Positions 1-12,100 are shown, counted from the stretch's first letter. The stretch: 64,000 nucleotides of DNA from Geosiphon pyriformis (GCA_016748015.1 JAAOMT010000088.1:228286-292285); one strand, 5' to 3'. The notes: generated by a model from the sequence alone, not told the origin. Numbers and translations: made by a program.

Positions 1-1187
1 AGAGTTTAATGGTTTCTAAAATTAAAATTGATCCGCATTCCCATTTTCACAAAAGGAGATTTTGATTGAAAGCCTCGATCATTGTTGTGGCAAACCTACA
101 TGAACAATTTTAGATTTTGAAGAATTAGTCTATCATAATTTCCTTTCTTAATATTTGCATCATTAATTTGGCTCTTCTTTTAAGGTTTAGCCTAAATTTG
201 GTTAGTATAGTTGCTTGACTGTTGGCACATATATAGAAATTATCATTATAAGGCTAAAGACCAAATTTATAAATATAACTTTAGGTAAATCGAGGATTAT
301 ATTATATTAAAGTTAAAATATTTCCTTAAAATAGACCTTTGCAAATTCATAGTTGCCTCTCTGAATGAAATTTGGTTATTTTTTTCATAGAAATGCATGC
401 AAGATTTATTTGGTATATTTGCTCAAGGAAAAATGCCGCATGTAAATTACGCCAGAGAATAAGATATTTGATATTATAAGATGCAAATCGATTTGTTGGT
501 TACCTGCGGATTTTTTAAATTTAACGTAACTTATATCCTGCAAATTTGTATATGGGTTAACAGTGATTATGAAAATCTATCTGTTAAATTAATTATTTTT
601 GGATAAAACTTTCAATATGATTAACCTTTCGTCAAAGAAAGTGCCTTTCAAAGTTTAAAAAACACTAGAAATTATGGTGAATAAAATAGACTTTTAAATA
701 AACATCATAAGCGATCATATAAATACCACAAAATACGATCACATATGTTGTTTTTCCCTAGGAAATTTAACTTGCTCGCAAAAGACGGTTTCTTTTAAAA
801 ATTTAGCCCTAACTACTTCAAGTACAGTCCTGGCGGATATTAATGGAGAACAATTCTTTTGGATTACACAATTTTTTAAAATACAAACCCAGAAAAACTT
901 GTCATTCAAGATATCTTAATCCCAATGCTATGATATATATAAAAACTAATATTTAGTATGGCCTCCTTCTGGATTTATACAAGCTTGAATATCGGCAAGA
1001 ATGTTATCAATATTAGTAAGTACCACTTCTCTGGAAGATTTGCCCATTCTTTTTTACTCCCAATAAAAATCTCTAGAGACCGTTTTTTTTTCAACCATTT
1101 CTTTTACTTTTTTATCCAAAATTCCTCAATGATAGCTATATGATGGCCATGGCAGAACACGACATCGAGGTCTTGCTTGGAGGTGGG
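1..1187. repeat. Long direct repeat, left copy
   Basis: This stretch is almost identical to 50471-51540 in the same orientation. The left copy carries 95 extra bases (about 506-600) and about 20 extra bases near 1128-1147; otherwise only scattered substitutions are seen. The match begins at the first base of the window, so the true left end may lie outside. It stops at about 1187, where the inverted-arm sequence starts. It contains no intact gene, only a minus-strand reading-frame relic (955-1190). Confidence 0.93.
506..600. mobile_element. 95-bp indel with imperfect inverted ends, MITE-like
   Basis: These bases are present in the left direct repeat and absent from the right copy, where the flanks join directly near 50977. 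The ends are imperfectly inverted: TTAAATTTAAC near 515-525 and GTTAAATTAA near 583-592. This could be a tiny non-autonomous insertion or a deletion in the right copy; no clear target duplication is visible. Confidence 0.35.
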
Positions 1188-1190
1188 TGA
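955..1190 (-). pseudogene. Relic of an unidentified coding sequence in the left direct repeat
   Basis: On the minus strand the frame reads through a charged stretch (KKVKEMVEKK), a TAA stop, then an open tail containing GKSSREVVLTNI and ending NPEGGHTKY before a TAG. The right repeat copy (51310-51540 minus) has the same stop in the same place and nearly the same tail. I do not recognise the protein. The frame either carries a shared nonsense codon or hides an intron. Confidence 0.4.
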
Positions 1191-1560
1191 CATGCTTAGA
1201 CAGAATGACAATGTAGCCAAACCTTGAAAACTTGTTTTAAGCAGTTTATTTGCCAATTTCGAACCCAGGATGCATTCTTTGAACACTTTGATTTCCCCTA
1301 CCGTAACAAAATGATTTCGGTGGACGATTTTGTCGACCTGGTGAAGTTTGCGAGAAGTATTACTGTGTGAGCGGCCAAGACGATGAAGATCCCAATTCTA
1401 GCCGGTATTGCGAATTAGGGCGACGTAACATTAATAGGAGCGAAGGGAAACACCAGTTACTTTGGCGATTTCGGTGGTATTGCTGTGACTATTGGGTCAA
1501 AAGCACTTAACGACTTTACAGTTTGATTTTATAGGGTTTGAGTGCATTAAGTAATTTGAT
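1191..1560 (+). pseudogene. Unidentified gene relic, arm A copy
   Basis: One plus-strand frame reads DAFFEHFDF, then MISVDDFVDLVKFARSITV, a stop, AAKTMKIPILAGIAN, a stop, and GDVTLIGAKG followed by GGIAVTIGSKALNDFTV. The arm B copy (31980-32335 minus) gives the same text with substitutions and with stops at both of the same positions. The sequence was therefore probably already broken, or contained introns, before it was duplicated. I do not recognise the family. Short open frames on the opposite strand here look like shadows. Confidence 0.45.
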
Positions 1561-1917
1561 TTTTAACATAATATCATTTAATAAACAGCCTAAATAAACT
1601 ACAAAAATAATAATAAAATAATTAAAAAATAGAGATATCTTATATTTATCTCAACAATATACATGTAGAAAAACGGATGCCGAAGAATTTATTAAAATTG
1701 GAGCATTTTATCGTGGAGTGGAAAGTTATTTCACAGGACGTTGTAGTTAATTTAGTAAAGAACAATGCAAACCAATTATTTAAAACCATTCCTTAAAGTG
1801 GCTACTGATCAGAACTTGTGATCTAATACAAATGTTGTCGATTGGCGAACGAATGATTTAGGATTATAAAATAAAAATTGTTGTGCTAAAACTTGAATTT
1901 AAAAAAATAGTTTAAAA
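1561..1917. other. Arm A flank with a short coding-like remnant
   Basis: From about 1672 a plus-strand frame encodes TDAEEFIKIGAFYRGVESYF before a stop. The arm B counterpart (31555-31660 minus) has an internal stop in the same text. From about 1800 to 1917 nothing recognisable remains. Confidence 0.3.
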
Positions 1918-2245
1918 TTACACTCATTTATTCATTGCATCAATTGTACTAAGAGAGATTGCACGAGTTATCAAGCCAGGTGGATCGCTTGAATAGACTG
2001 GATTGCTTTGAATATGCAAATATGGAGAAGTAGCAGAAAAATTGATAAAAAGGTCGTAAGTAATATTCTTTGCTGTGAATTATATTGTTGATTTTAAGTA
2101 AGAGTTCCAGTTACTTAAGTGAATTTGATAATAGAATTAATGCTTTCAAAAATACTTAGTTCTAACCATTTTAGAAAATATCAAAGATGTATTGTTTTAG
2201 GCCAAATTGGGCAAAAGAATCGGGATTTAAAAAACTTAATTCCTA
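1918..2245 (+). pseudogene. Broken SAM-methyltransferase remnant, arm A
   Basis: This matches parts of the intact methyltransferase at 7979-9235. The segment encoding LREIARVIKPGG is recognisable, but it runs into a stop where the intact gene has LDWTEYG. The upstream half (motif I to the segment before LREIARVI) is deleted, so intron sequence abuts the middle of exon 3. Further on, the equivalent of exon 4 is present with stops and frameshifts. It cannot make the enzyme. Confidence 0.7.
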
Positions 2246-2659
2246 CCTTTTTAACCCATTCAATAAAAAACGGTTAAGCGGGATAGATTATGCAATGAAA
2301 TCCAAAAGTTTTTCGGTTATAAAAAAAATTTGAATAGGCAAAATCTAAGACTTAGAAATGTGTTCTTATGAACTATCAAGCTAAACTCTTTTGAGTGTAA
2401 ATTATCTGACCACAACCGATGTTGTTTAATAACGCAAATGAGTAATGATTTCTCATTGGGAGGAATTATTGTATCTTAGTTAAAGTTGCTAATAATGAAA
2501 AAATACATTGGTTTGAAGGAGTTAGAAGAATATTATACGATGTTAGCAATGTATATTTTTACATTATTAATAGTGATAAAGAGTTAGATCGCAAAAAAAC
2601 GACTTAAAATATAGCTGGCAATGCACAATCACCGATATTCCAGTTGAGCTTGAACGCGT
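2246..2659 (+). other. Intergenic part of arm A with a coding-like fragment
   Basis: Around 2440-2690 one frame is partly open (pieces HWFEGVRRILYDVSNVYFYI and YSWQCTITDIPVELERVWV) but is frameshifted and has no clear start. Arm B lacks this stretch; its AT-rich insertion lies there instead. No family is recognised. Confidence 0.25.
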
Positions 2660-2833
2660 TTGGGTATAAGACTTTGCTTGTTCTTTTACTATTCCACTCT
2701 AATATTAAATATTAAAATATAATTACAATGTTTAACTTTGGCATGAGTTTATAAAGGTATGAGATATGTATATTTATAATTTGATGATGTAATAACAAGT
2801 AGTCTCGAAAACCCGAGGCAGAAAATATATTCC

Positions 2834-4391
2834 TCATAGGTCAAGGCTAGAAGGCAATTTCAGCTCACGAACGCCTGCCAAAACATTATCAACACTCATG
2901 TTTCCCATCATGGTTCGTGTTTCTATGGTGGAAGTCCCTATATGGGGAAGCACAAGCACATTTTGAAACTTCAATAAGGGATGATCAGAATCCAAAGGTT
3001 CAGGTGTTGTCACATCTAGACCGACCGACCCAATAAGACCTTCGGACAGTGCACGTACAAGGTCATCTTGTTGAACGATACCACCACGAGCAGTATTTAC
3101 AAATATCTCCAAGAACAGAATATTAATTAACCCTTTTTTTTTGTAAAAAGTGAATAATTTGGGACGTGGAAAAATTACTTACTACGCTTTTTTTCATCTT
3201 TTTGAAAGCCTCGTAATTAAACATTTCCCTGGTTTTTTCATTGAGGGTGCAACTCACAGAAATGACGTCAGATTCGCGCAATAATGTTTCAAAATCAACT
3301 CGAAGGGCACCTAATTCTTTGGCTACGGGTTTATCACTGTTTCCAGTATAAATTATTTTACCATTTAAGCCTATAAAGGGTTGTAATCGTTGTGTAATCG
3401 CTATCCCTATCCTACCGAGCCCAACAATCCCAATGGTTTTATCGGTTAGTTGTGTTCCTAAAACATTTTATTTTAAAAACAATTAGCTAGAAATTCATCG
3501 GGTACACTAATTGGAAATGTGAAATGGGAACACTGACCTAAGGATGATGCAAAACTCCAATTATTCCATTCTCTGTTTAAAACCGCATGAATATTCTATA
3601 AAAGATGAATGAATTTAATAAAAAATTAATCGATAAGCGTCATGATTAAAGTTTCAGTTTACCTCACGTATTCGACGTGCCGCCCCCAAAATCAATATAA
3701 TAGCAATATCTTATAATCGAATTCAGTATAGAAAGGGATTGGCCAAAGCAAAATTTCTCACTAGTCAAGTTTTCACTGACCTGCTGTTGCATCGGTCAAG
3801 ACGCCCGGCGTAAATCCAAGCACTATTCCGCGCTTTCGAAGTTCATTGGTATCGATGTGATCATAGCCAACTGTGTTAAGATAAAAATATCATTCACTTT
3901 TAGGGAAAGAATCTAATTTTAACACATTATAAATTCAAATTCACACCTGAATGAGTCGACACGACTTTGAGCTGTGGACCAGCTTGATCTAATAACTCGG
4001 CATCAATTTTATCCTTTGGCGCACACAATATCCCGTCAACACCTTATAAAAAAAATAAAGAATAAAATTTATAGCTTTTAGATTTCTTGAATTTATATTC
4101 TCTTATAATAACTTAATATTGCAAAAACTCACCTTTTATGATTTGTAATAACACAGTACGTGAAAAACTGCCGTTTTCTGGACGAAGTAATTCAATATCA
4201 GGAGCCGACTGTAGGCGTTCCATTGAACTCGGTAACAAATCTTTCGTTATTAAGATTTTATAACGCTTATTAGTTTCGGAGGTATTCGAAAAAGACATTG
4301 AACTTGATCTAAGAAAGATTTTATTATGTCGTAATGATGGGAAAATTAAGTTACAATATTTTGAATAAGTAGGTAAAACCCAGCGGTGCAT
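2834..4391 (-). CDS. Glyoxylate/hydroxypyruvate reductase (D-2-hydroxyacid dehydrogenase), arm A copy with leader
   Basis: Predicted to reduce glyoxylate and hydroxypyruvate with NAD(P)H, as in GRHPR enzymes. At least seven exons can be joined with GT...AG borders and no internal stop (exon 1 is 4391-4133). Visible motifs: VGYDHID in the N-terminal substrate domain; the Rossmann dinucleotide site [27 protein letters not shown]; and the catalytic-histidine segment LPHIG. The next residues are TST, where the arm B copy has the usual SAT. The ATG at 4391 adds 31 residues before the [11 protein letters not shown] start used by arm B. This extension begins [12 protein letters not shown], is rich in R/K/S and has no acid residue, so it resembles a mitochondrial leader. 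The gene ends LPSSLDL. It may be a cytosolic enzyme if translation starts at 4298. Confidence 0.85.
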
Positions 4392-4880
4392 TGAATTTCG
4401 CAGAGTGAATGGAAATTATAAATGTTTAATTAAGCATTACAATATCCATCTTTGATTGATGATCCAACTAGATTAGTTTCGTTTTGACGGGATTTCCCGA
4501 TGAAGTTTCATTAAATATGCGAGTTAAATAGGTTTAATGTGAAACATCATTTTGTAGATAGAAAAAGAAAAGTTTAGCACGCCAATCCCTTATATCCTCA
4601 GTCTTCACGAAGAAACTTAAAATTTTGAACCTCTTTAATCTTTTAGGATTGCTGCTCATAAAAATAAATGTGAAAATTATCATCGTCACTCTTTGGTTAA
4701 TTCCGGCATATAAGTACTCAACAGCCTTCTTTTAAATTTTATATATTTTTTCACTTGTATTGGGAAAAATTCCACCTGAGATGTTTCTTTGAAATGAGAT
4801 TTCTTATAAATATATAGACAAATATATATTAGAACAAATTAAGATTTGGATTATAAGAAATTAATACATTTAAAATTTGG
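4392..4880. other. Upstream flank of the arm A reductase
   Basis: This non-coding flank matches arm B in reverse. The stretch 4590-4670 corresponds to 26267-26340, and 4700-4880 corresponds to 25670-25855. It should contain the reductase promoter. I see no distinct promoter motif. Confidence 0.5.
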
Positions 4881-6900
4881 TTCAAGTAGTTTTATACTCA
4901 AAAAATTATATTTAAGATTTTTTGTAACCTAAAATTAAATAAAAAGAATTTAAACTGAGTTTTTGGCATATAAAAAAGATTAAATAAGAAAACTTATACA
5001 AAATTGGTAAATACTTATAATAAAAATAAAGACAAACTGCAAGGTTTTACAGAATAACTAAACTAAAAAAACTAAGACAAAGACTACTAAAAAATTAAAA
5101 AACAGGAAATAAATATATAAAAAGTTTTATTAGCAACAAAAAATGTATAAGGGAAAATGTTTTAAAATACATTTTTGTAAACAAAAGTGTAATATTATAA
5201 TTAACAACCAAGTGGTTTTAAATAATGTGTTTTGAAACAAAATTTTCGAGGATTAATTTATGTAATATATATTGGCTGAAAAAACATATATTAAGTTAAT
5301 TATAATTAATAAGAAATTAAAAATTAATTGGATTAAGATCAAAATCATTTTTGAATTAATAAAAATAATAAAACAAACAAATCAAATAGTTATAAATAAT
5401 AAAAATTAAACAGAAATAATTATAATATAATATTTAAATAAATATTTAAATACAAATACAGCAAGTAAACAAACGAAATTTAAATATGCACATCATAACA
5501 ATCTTGCATAATATGCTGTTAGTTAATTAAAAAAATTGTATAACAGAAATTACTTTATTATTGTATGTATTAAATATAATAAATTAGGCTTTTAAATTAC
5601 ATATTTGTGTATATATTTTAATGTTAATATAACAAATAAATATTACAATCTTTAAAAACTAGTTGTTAAAGTTTTTTGTAAAAATTCAATAATTTTTAAC
5701 AGTTAAAAAATCTGAAATTTGAATACACTAATATTAGTAATAATAATAAAAAATATATTTTTGGCAAAAAAGTTTGTGTTTAAGAAATAATATATAAAAT
5801 ATTAAAGCTGATTTTTAATCATGTATTTGAAAATTATTAGCCAGATTAAAAACTGAAATAAATTAATCATTAATAAAAAATTGACATTTATAAAACAGCA
5901 TTAATTTAAAATTTAAGAAATGTGGTATTTTTTTAGATCACTTAAAATTTATGATGTTAAATATTCTAGAAAAAATAAATCAAGATTTTATAGACATGTG
6001 TTTTAGTTTAGCTTTTTTTTTGCTGAATAATATAAGTTGATAAGCTTAAATAGCTAATTATATATAAAAAATACATAAATTGCATCTATTTTAAAACATA
6101 TGTATGTTTTATGTATATAAATAGCAGTTGAATTACACTCAATTAAGCATTTAAAGCTTGAATTTAGCCAATTGATTATAGTTCTTAACAGTAAATAATT
6201 TGATATACAATAAGATATTATTGCTGTTTGTAATACAACATTTAATAAATTATAGTTTTTTTATTTTTGAATATAATTCAGATTTCTTTTAAACAACTTT
6301 TCTTGTTAATATTTTAATATATTATTTAGACAATTGGCATATTTATTTGTTAAATGTGCTTTAATTCTATTTGGTTTACTATAACCACTTATTTTTCAAT
6401 AACTACAAGCAGTCTTAAAATATCCATTGATTTTTTTAACAAAGTAATCTCTTACTTTAGAAAATTGTTAAGGTTTGCTTTGCTGCTTAATGCATTTTTT
6501 TGGCTTTTGAAGTGTGTAGTTGTTCAAATTTGTGAATTGTACTAGTAATAGTTGTTTTTGCAATTTTTTTGGATTTTTCTTCTGTTTCTAAATTAAATTT
6601 TTTTATTTTTTCCTAGAAAGATCTCATGCCTTTTCCTTGAACTTTCTTCTTTTATTGTCATAAGCTGAAAAAATATAATCTTTACTATAATTATTATCAC
6701 TAAACCATATATATTGCTATATAAAAAACGTCATTATCTATGGTTTACGGAAATTTTACGCTTACGTCAAAAGTTACATGATAAGGATAACTACCTTAGT
6801 CATAAGAAATATCTGCCTTATAATAAAATATATACACTGTTATTTCTCATTTAAATTATTTACAAATGGCGTTAAATTCGTAATTATATATTGCAAGTCA
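4881..6900. other. AT desert
   Basis: About 2 kb of almost pure A/T with very few CG dinucleotides. No credible gene is present; the open frame near 6354-6545 is low-complexity. A decayed copy of the dispersed desert motif lies at 6043-6076. Confidence 0.8.
6043..6076 (+). repeat. Desert motif copy, decayed
   Basis: The core reads AAATAGCTAATTATATATAA, where the GC-rich copy at 58001-58034 reads GAGTGGCTGGTCACGTGTAG. Nearly all differences are C to T or G to A. The following bases (to about 6125) also track the flank of the 48518-48551 copy, so the repeat unit is nearer 90-100 bases. Confidence 0.6.
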
Positions 6901-7978
6901 ATATAATGGTTTCAATTAAACCAGTTTTTTTATTGCTCTATATTTGTCTTTTTGAATAAGATTTTGCTTTTTAATCTGAAATTATTTATTTCTAATGATT
7001 TGTTTCCATTTTGAGATTTGTATGCCTTAGCTTATTCGTGTAACATGTAAATTCTCACTTAACTATAAATAAGAAGTAAAAAAAACATTCATTACTTTTG
7101 AAACGTTGTTTCTTTGGGATAGATGTCAAATTTTGAAGTTGTACTGCCAACCAATAATAAAATAGAAGGTTTTGAAGGCCTAAAATAATTTTTTTTCCTT
7201 GCGAGCAGTCATACTTCAAATTTGCTTTACTAATTTTTATTTCTCAATTAGAAATAAGTCAATATAAAACTTACATTTTTTTGGATAATAGTCAACTTAG
7301 TAAAATGAGCTTAATTGGTTTTTGTGTGTCTTGAACAACCTCAACCTGGATATCGCAGAAGAATCAATGAGTTTTTCTCTCAACGAACCAGTATATTAAT
7401 TCGTAATGATAAATAATTTTTACTTTCTCAAATGCGTAACAAATTAGCCTTTCTTGAGAATTGAACTTAAAGTTTAAGGTTCATTATGAACTTGAATTAA
7501 AGACTTAGTATTTAAATCCTAAGTAAAAGTATTATTATTTGAAAGTAGATGAAATATATTTCTTGAAAAGGAAACTAATTATGCTTTCATTGCGAGATTA
7601 TTGGTGCGTTTTAAAGATTGCTCCATTAATAAAAAGTTTGCACCCACTTTGATGAACGAGTAACAATTCGCTTAAAAGTTTTAGGTAAGCTCCCAATTTA
7701 GATCTTAAAAAACATGAATTCGTGTAACTTATCAAAAAAATTACATTGGACAACATTAAAGTTTAAAACTATATGCTATAATTCTCCCGTCATACCAGCT
7801 ACTTAATTGACATGTATTTGATAAGTTACCCCAATAATATTATAAATCTTCAAAGTTTAACTTATATTTCACAAGCTGCTTGTATCTCAAATACCCAAAT
7901 GATAAAAAGAGTAACTTTTAGATTTCAATTAATCTTTAAGAATTTTAGGAGTTTCAAGTTTTGACAAGAACAAAAGAT
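6901..7978. other. Intergenic, upstream of the methyltransferase
   Basis: AT-rich, but with more normal composition than the desert to its left. I see no gene, RNA or clear regulatory motif. Confidence 0.5.
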
Positions 7979-9235
7979 ATGGGCAATACTATTTCTAAAC
8001 GGAATCGATCGAAAAAGGCAAAATATGCTGAGAATAAAAGTGAGGAATTATTTGAACCACAGCCAATCTCGTCTAATGATTCAACTGTTCGATACTCAGG
8101 TGGACGTCGATATTTTTATGAGCAAAACAGTCTTTCATTATTGGTAATTTTTTTTAATTGATCTTGTTGAAAATCTTATAAGCTGCCCTAAACTTTGTGA
8201 CTAAATCTAAGCTGATAAATACAGCCAAATGATGAAAGAGAGATTAAAAGAATTTACAATACGCATTATTGCCTGAAAGAAATATTTCAAACTAATTTTA
8301 CAGCACCTGTAAAGCAACAACTGCATAATGGTTGTCAGGTTCTCGAATTTGGGTATTTATATTTTGTGATTTTGGGTTAATTTCTAGTTTGTGAAAATGA
8401 AACTCATTTATTCATTTTATAAAGATGTGGCCAAGGGATATGGTCATTAGACATGGCTCAGGAATTTCCACAATCAAAGTTTATTGGTGTTGATGCAGAC
8501 AATATTTTCAAAAAAAATGAATTTGAAAATATTAAATTTGTACAAGCTAATATATTTGATGGGCTTCCATTTGAAGACGACACATTCGATTTTGTCTCAA
8601 TGAGAAGATTGCTTTCATGTTTTACGATGAAGCAATTAGAAACAATTATACTAAGAGAGATTGCACGAGTTATCAAGCCAGGTGGATGGCTTGATTGGAC
8701 TGAATATGGATTCAATATGCAAAATTCTGGAGAAGTAACAGAAAAAGTGATCAAAGGCAGTGAGTATTATTCTTTGCCATAAATAATATTGTTAATCTCA
8801 AGAAAGAGTTTCAGCCACTAAATTGCATTTTGAAAATAGTGTGCAATATGATGTGTGCCCATGCGATAAATCCACATTTACCATTGATGCTTCCGAAAGT
8901 ACTTACTTATCAAGCATTGTGGAAAAATATCATAGACCATCAAAGGCTTGTTGTTTTAGGCTCTCAAGGAGGAGAAATGGGTAGAAAGGTATAAAATATT
9001 AATTTATGCTTTCCCAGTATTGTAGCTTATCAAAATACTCACAATGAAAATTTTCAATTCTTCACAGATTCTCGAGAATAGCGTTGAAGGATTATATAGT
9101 TACAAAAAAGTTTATCTAGAATTCACAAGCCAAGATTCTGAAGAGTTTGACAAAGACCTTGAAACATTTTTCGAAGAAGTCGAGAGATTTGGAACTATGA
9201 ACGAGTGGCACCGATGTTGCGCACAGAAAATATAG
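7979..9235 (+). CDS. SAM-dependent methyltransferase with MGN N-terminus
   Basis: Likely a class I S-adenosylmethionine methyltransferase; the substrate is unknown. Five exons join cleanly: 7979-8143, 8225-8352, 8425-8759, 8803-8988 and 9068-9235. The start is the ATG of MGNTISKRNRSKK, which is a good N-myristoylation signal followed by a basic patch, so membrane attachment is plausible. A helix follows (NDEREIKRIYNTHY). Motif I spans an intron and reads VLEFGCGQGIWSLDMA. Next come FIGVDAD with the acidic residue that contacts the SAM ribose, LPFEDDTFDFVSMRRLL, and LREIARVIKPGGWLDWTEYG, which is the usual post-motif region. The C-terminus is helical and acidic. Two broken relatives sit at 1918-2245 and 30640-31005. 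The intact copy lies alone between the arms. Confidence 0.82.
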
Positions 9236-9640
9236 AAAAACTTGTGTCATGATAATACATGTAGTTTGTCTTGCATTAAATATAATTGTTTATTAATAGA
9301 TCTACAAATTTTAAAAATGAACCCTACCCTATATATTGATTCTAAAGAAATGGACTCTTGGATTCTTTATAGCAAAACCCCATTTATTGTTCAAACTGGG
9401 GCGGCTGAGTTCAATAGTTTTAACGAAGATGAAAGGATTTTTTTATGTAACGTGTATTTGAGTCATTCAATAAAAAGATTTCAAGTGGGTAATAGCCGAT
9501 CACCTAAAAACCAATCCTTTTCGAGAGCTATGCATTTTCCGCATTGTAACCCAAATAAGCAAACAAGAAAGTCTAGGGATACGATTACAACTAAATATCT
9601 TTCATCTTTCCCTCCATTTTGATAGATATACACAAAAACC
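9236..9640 (+). other. Open frame of doubtful status downstream of the methyltransferase
   Basis: A 126-codon frame (9242-9622, non-ATG first codon) has internal methionines, the first good one at 9317 (MNPTLYIDSKEMDSWILYS). The stretch after about 9500 (NSRSPKNQSF) is basic. Composition is more gene-like than the surroundings, but no domain is recognised and no splice model extends it. It may be a remnant. Confidence 0.25.
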
Positions 9641-10780
9641 TCGGGTAATTTAAGGTATATCTTCAATGGATAAACGTGCTCAGATTTCTCCTTTGAGGAA
9701 TTTAAAATAATAAGATACTAAGTAAGAAGAATGATTTTTATCAAGGGTTGGTTTTATCTAACTGTTGCATAAATAATCAGCTCAAGATTTGTTGACAAAA
9801 TTTGTATTTCTTTTCACATTGTAATACAATTTTTTGATTGATTAAAAGGGTCTTGACATAAAAAAGTAGAAATAAACAGTTTCAAAGGCAATAGCTAAAA
9901 AATTTGAAATCAGGTTTTTTTGTCTCATATTATCTTTTGGTTTAGCTTTTTTTAGTTATTTGTTGCAATAAATTTGAATTTAATCAATTTAATGTTTTAA
10001 ATTTTAAAAATTAAAATTAAAAAACAAGATATAAATAATATTTTCTTAACAAAATTTATTTTGTTGTAAAAGTTTATATTGATGGGGATTATTTTATATA
10101 TTTTTTGTATTAAAATTTATTTATATCTACTTTTTTAGTGATGGTTTGTTAAATGTATTCATGTATTATTATTTTGCTTGATGTTCTTAATTTATTATTG
10201 TTAAAAGATATACAAAAGTAAAGAAATTGTTATTTTAAGAGTTGACAAATAAAAAATAAATAAAATAAAATAGATATTTATTTTATATTGGAGATTTCCA
10301 TTTTCTTTTATCACAAACCAAGGTTTTTGAACATTAGATTGTGATTAATTTCTTATTAATTTGTGTCAATTATTTTTTTCGCTTTAAAGATGTTTCAGAA
10401 TATGGTTTTAATTATTATTAAAACCTAATTTTACAGTCATTGAACAAATAAAAAGTTTGTAAACTTTACTTTAATGAGTTTTTAGGGTGAAATTTGTATT
10501 TCTAAAAATGCAATTTCAAAAGTTGTTTTTTATTGTTTTTCAAAAGTAAGATTCTATTTTTATTCTGCATATTGATAGCTAAAAACAACGGAAGAAGGAT
10601 AAAAATATTTTTTTCGAAATATCTTTTTGAATTGGGATCACCTATAGCACTATCAACAAAGGGTTTGCCAATAATTTTCATTTAGATTTCTCAATCTTAA
10701 AATTATAATTTTAAGAAAGAGAAAGGATATTTGAAGGAGACCTAATTATAATATTTCCACAATTAAAGTGGGAAAGGCAA
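9641..10780. other. Intergenic, AT-rich
   Basis: No gene seen. 9960-10300 is especially AT-rich and low-complexity. Confidence 0.5.
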
Positions 10781-11290
10781 TTCGTAGCAACTTCCCATCG
10801 TTTCATTCAAGTATAGTCCATTATGTGCAGCAAACAACCTCATTTCCCTCACGTCAATACACATCTAAATGCCAATGTGTAACAAAGTTCTTTTCAGAAA
10901 TACCAACTTCACTGGTTTCAAGTGGACAGTTGCACACAACTTAAATCCAATATTGAGGCACAGTATGCAAGCACGGACCAAAAACGGGCATACCCGGACA
11001 AGATCTGTGGAATGTGTGGATCGAGAAATTTCAATGTACTTATTGGCAATAAATTTTTCATCTTTCAGAATAAGTTACCTTGGTCCTGTGCCATTATGAG
11101 CGTCAACCTCAATATATATAAAAAATAGTTCCATTTGGTCAAACACGTATCGGTGATAAAGAATTCGCACGTTATAACGGATAAATATTTTAGAGAACTC
11201 TGAAAGATTATCATAGTATAATTTGCTCCCATCTTCAATACCAACGAATCTTTGAATTTCCATTAAATCTCGAATTAAACAAGAAATTTA
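10781..11290. pseudogene. Unidentified coding-like island
   Basis: This GC-richer island has a minus-strand frame (11263-11075) reading MEIQRFVGIEDGSKLYYDNL and on to VDAHNGTGPR, then a stop and an open continuation. Overlapping plus-strand frames (10869-11128) include CGMCGSRNF, a short Cys pair. Neither strand gives a full gene. It is likely a decayed gene; the strand is uncertain. Confidence 0.25.
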
Positions 11291-12100
11291 TCTTAAGCGT
11301 CCAAAAATTTCTCGAGGAACTGGAAATTCATTCAGATAATCAAAGCTATCGAGCTTTGACGCTTATTATTAACTCGTTATATGCGACCTTAATTCCTACT
11401 ATGTACACAATAGAAATTAAAATCGTTGTTATTATTGCTTGAGAAATATATTAAAGTTCGAGAGTTATACCAGAGATGTCATGTGAAGCCTTGTTTTCTT
11501 CGGTGAAACAATTTGTTTGCATCGCATAGACTGCATATATTTAAATTGCTTCAAGAAACTTTTGTCCATTATGGGAATTCCAAATGGTGCAGGTGAGTCA
11601 TGGAATTTCTAATTTCAGATGGAAGCCGTTTTGTTTGGACGACTTTTCATGAATTAATTTTTTTAATCAAGAGAAAAGCCATCAAGACTATTATAGTTAG
11701 AGAACTTCTCTCCAATGCTAAATTCTATAATATTCTTTGTGCAATTGCCATGGTATTTCTTGTTTTGTATTTCTGGTGTATAAAACATATGCAACTTTTA
11801 CATTGAAATAATGCAAGGCAATTAGATAGAAGAGTTCATATAATATCAAACTAAAGAGCTATATTCACCCGGGTTTTGTTTGCAAGAAGGTTTTCGTAAA
11901 TAATAACTCATATTTTTTTCTTAAAATTAGCTGGTAACATTCACAAAAGTTTCTCTTGAGACTGAAGTTTCGTTACATCCTATTAGAAGTAGAAAAATGA
12001 ACTTCTACTTTTTTGATAAGCTTAACGTGTAAGATACATAAAAATCAAGATGACAAGCATTTTCCAGAAAATTTAAAAAACTCTTAAAATTAATTTTGAG
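11291..12100. other. Intergenic with a small open frame
   Basis: A 68-codon frame at 11600-11806 has one hydrophobic segment (ILCAIAMVFLVLYFW) but no supporting context. Nothing else is recognised. Confidence 0.3.

Larger units (their letters stand above)
1190..4880. repeat. Inverted duplication, arm A
   Basis: Read in reverse complement this block matches 25670-32335. Matching segments, A to B, are: 1190-1790 to 31555-32335 (gene relic); 1918-2245 to 30640-31005 (methyltransferase remnant); 2660-4670 to 26270-28303 (reductase gene and flanks); 4680-4880 to 25670-25855. Arm B is longer because it has about 2.3 kb of AT-rich sequence at 28305-30640 and about 400 extra bases at 25855-26265. 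Coding parts agree better than the AT-rich flanks. Confidence 0.9.

Noticed and set aside
1191-1560. Tc1/mariner-type transposase fragment
   Set aside because: The repeated, broken nature suggested a transposon, but no DDE motif or terminal repeats were found; it is recorded as an unidentified relic.
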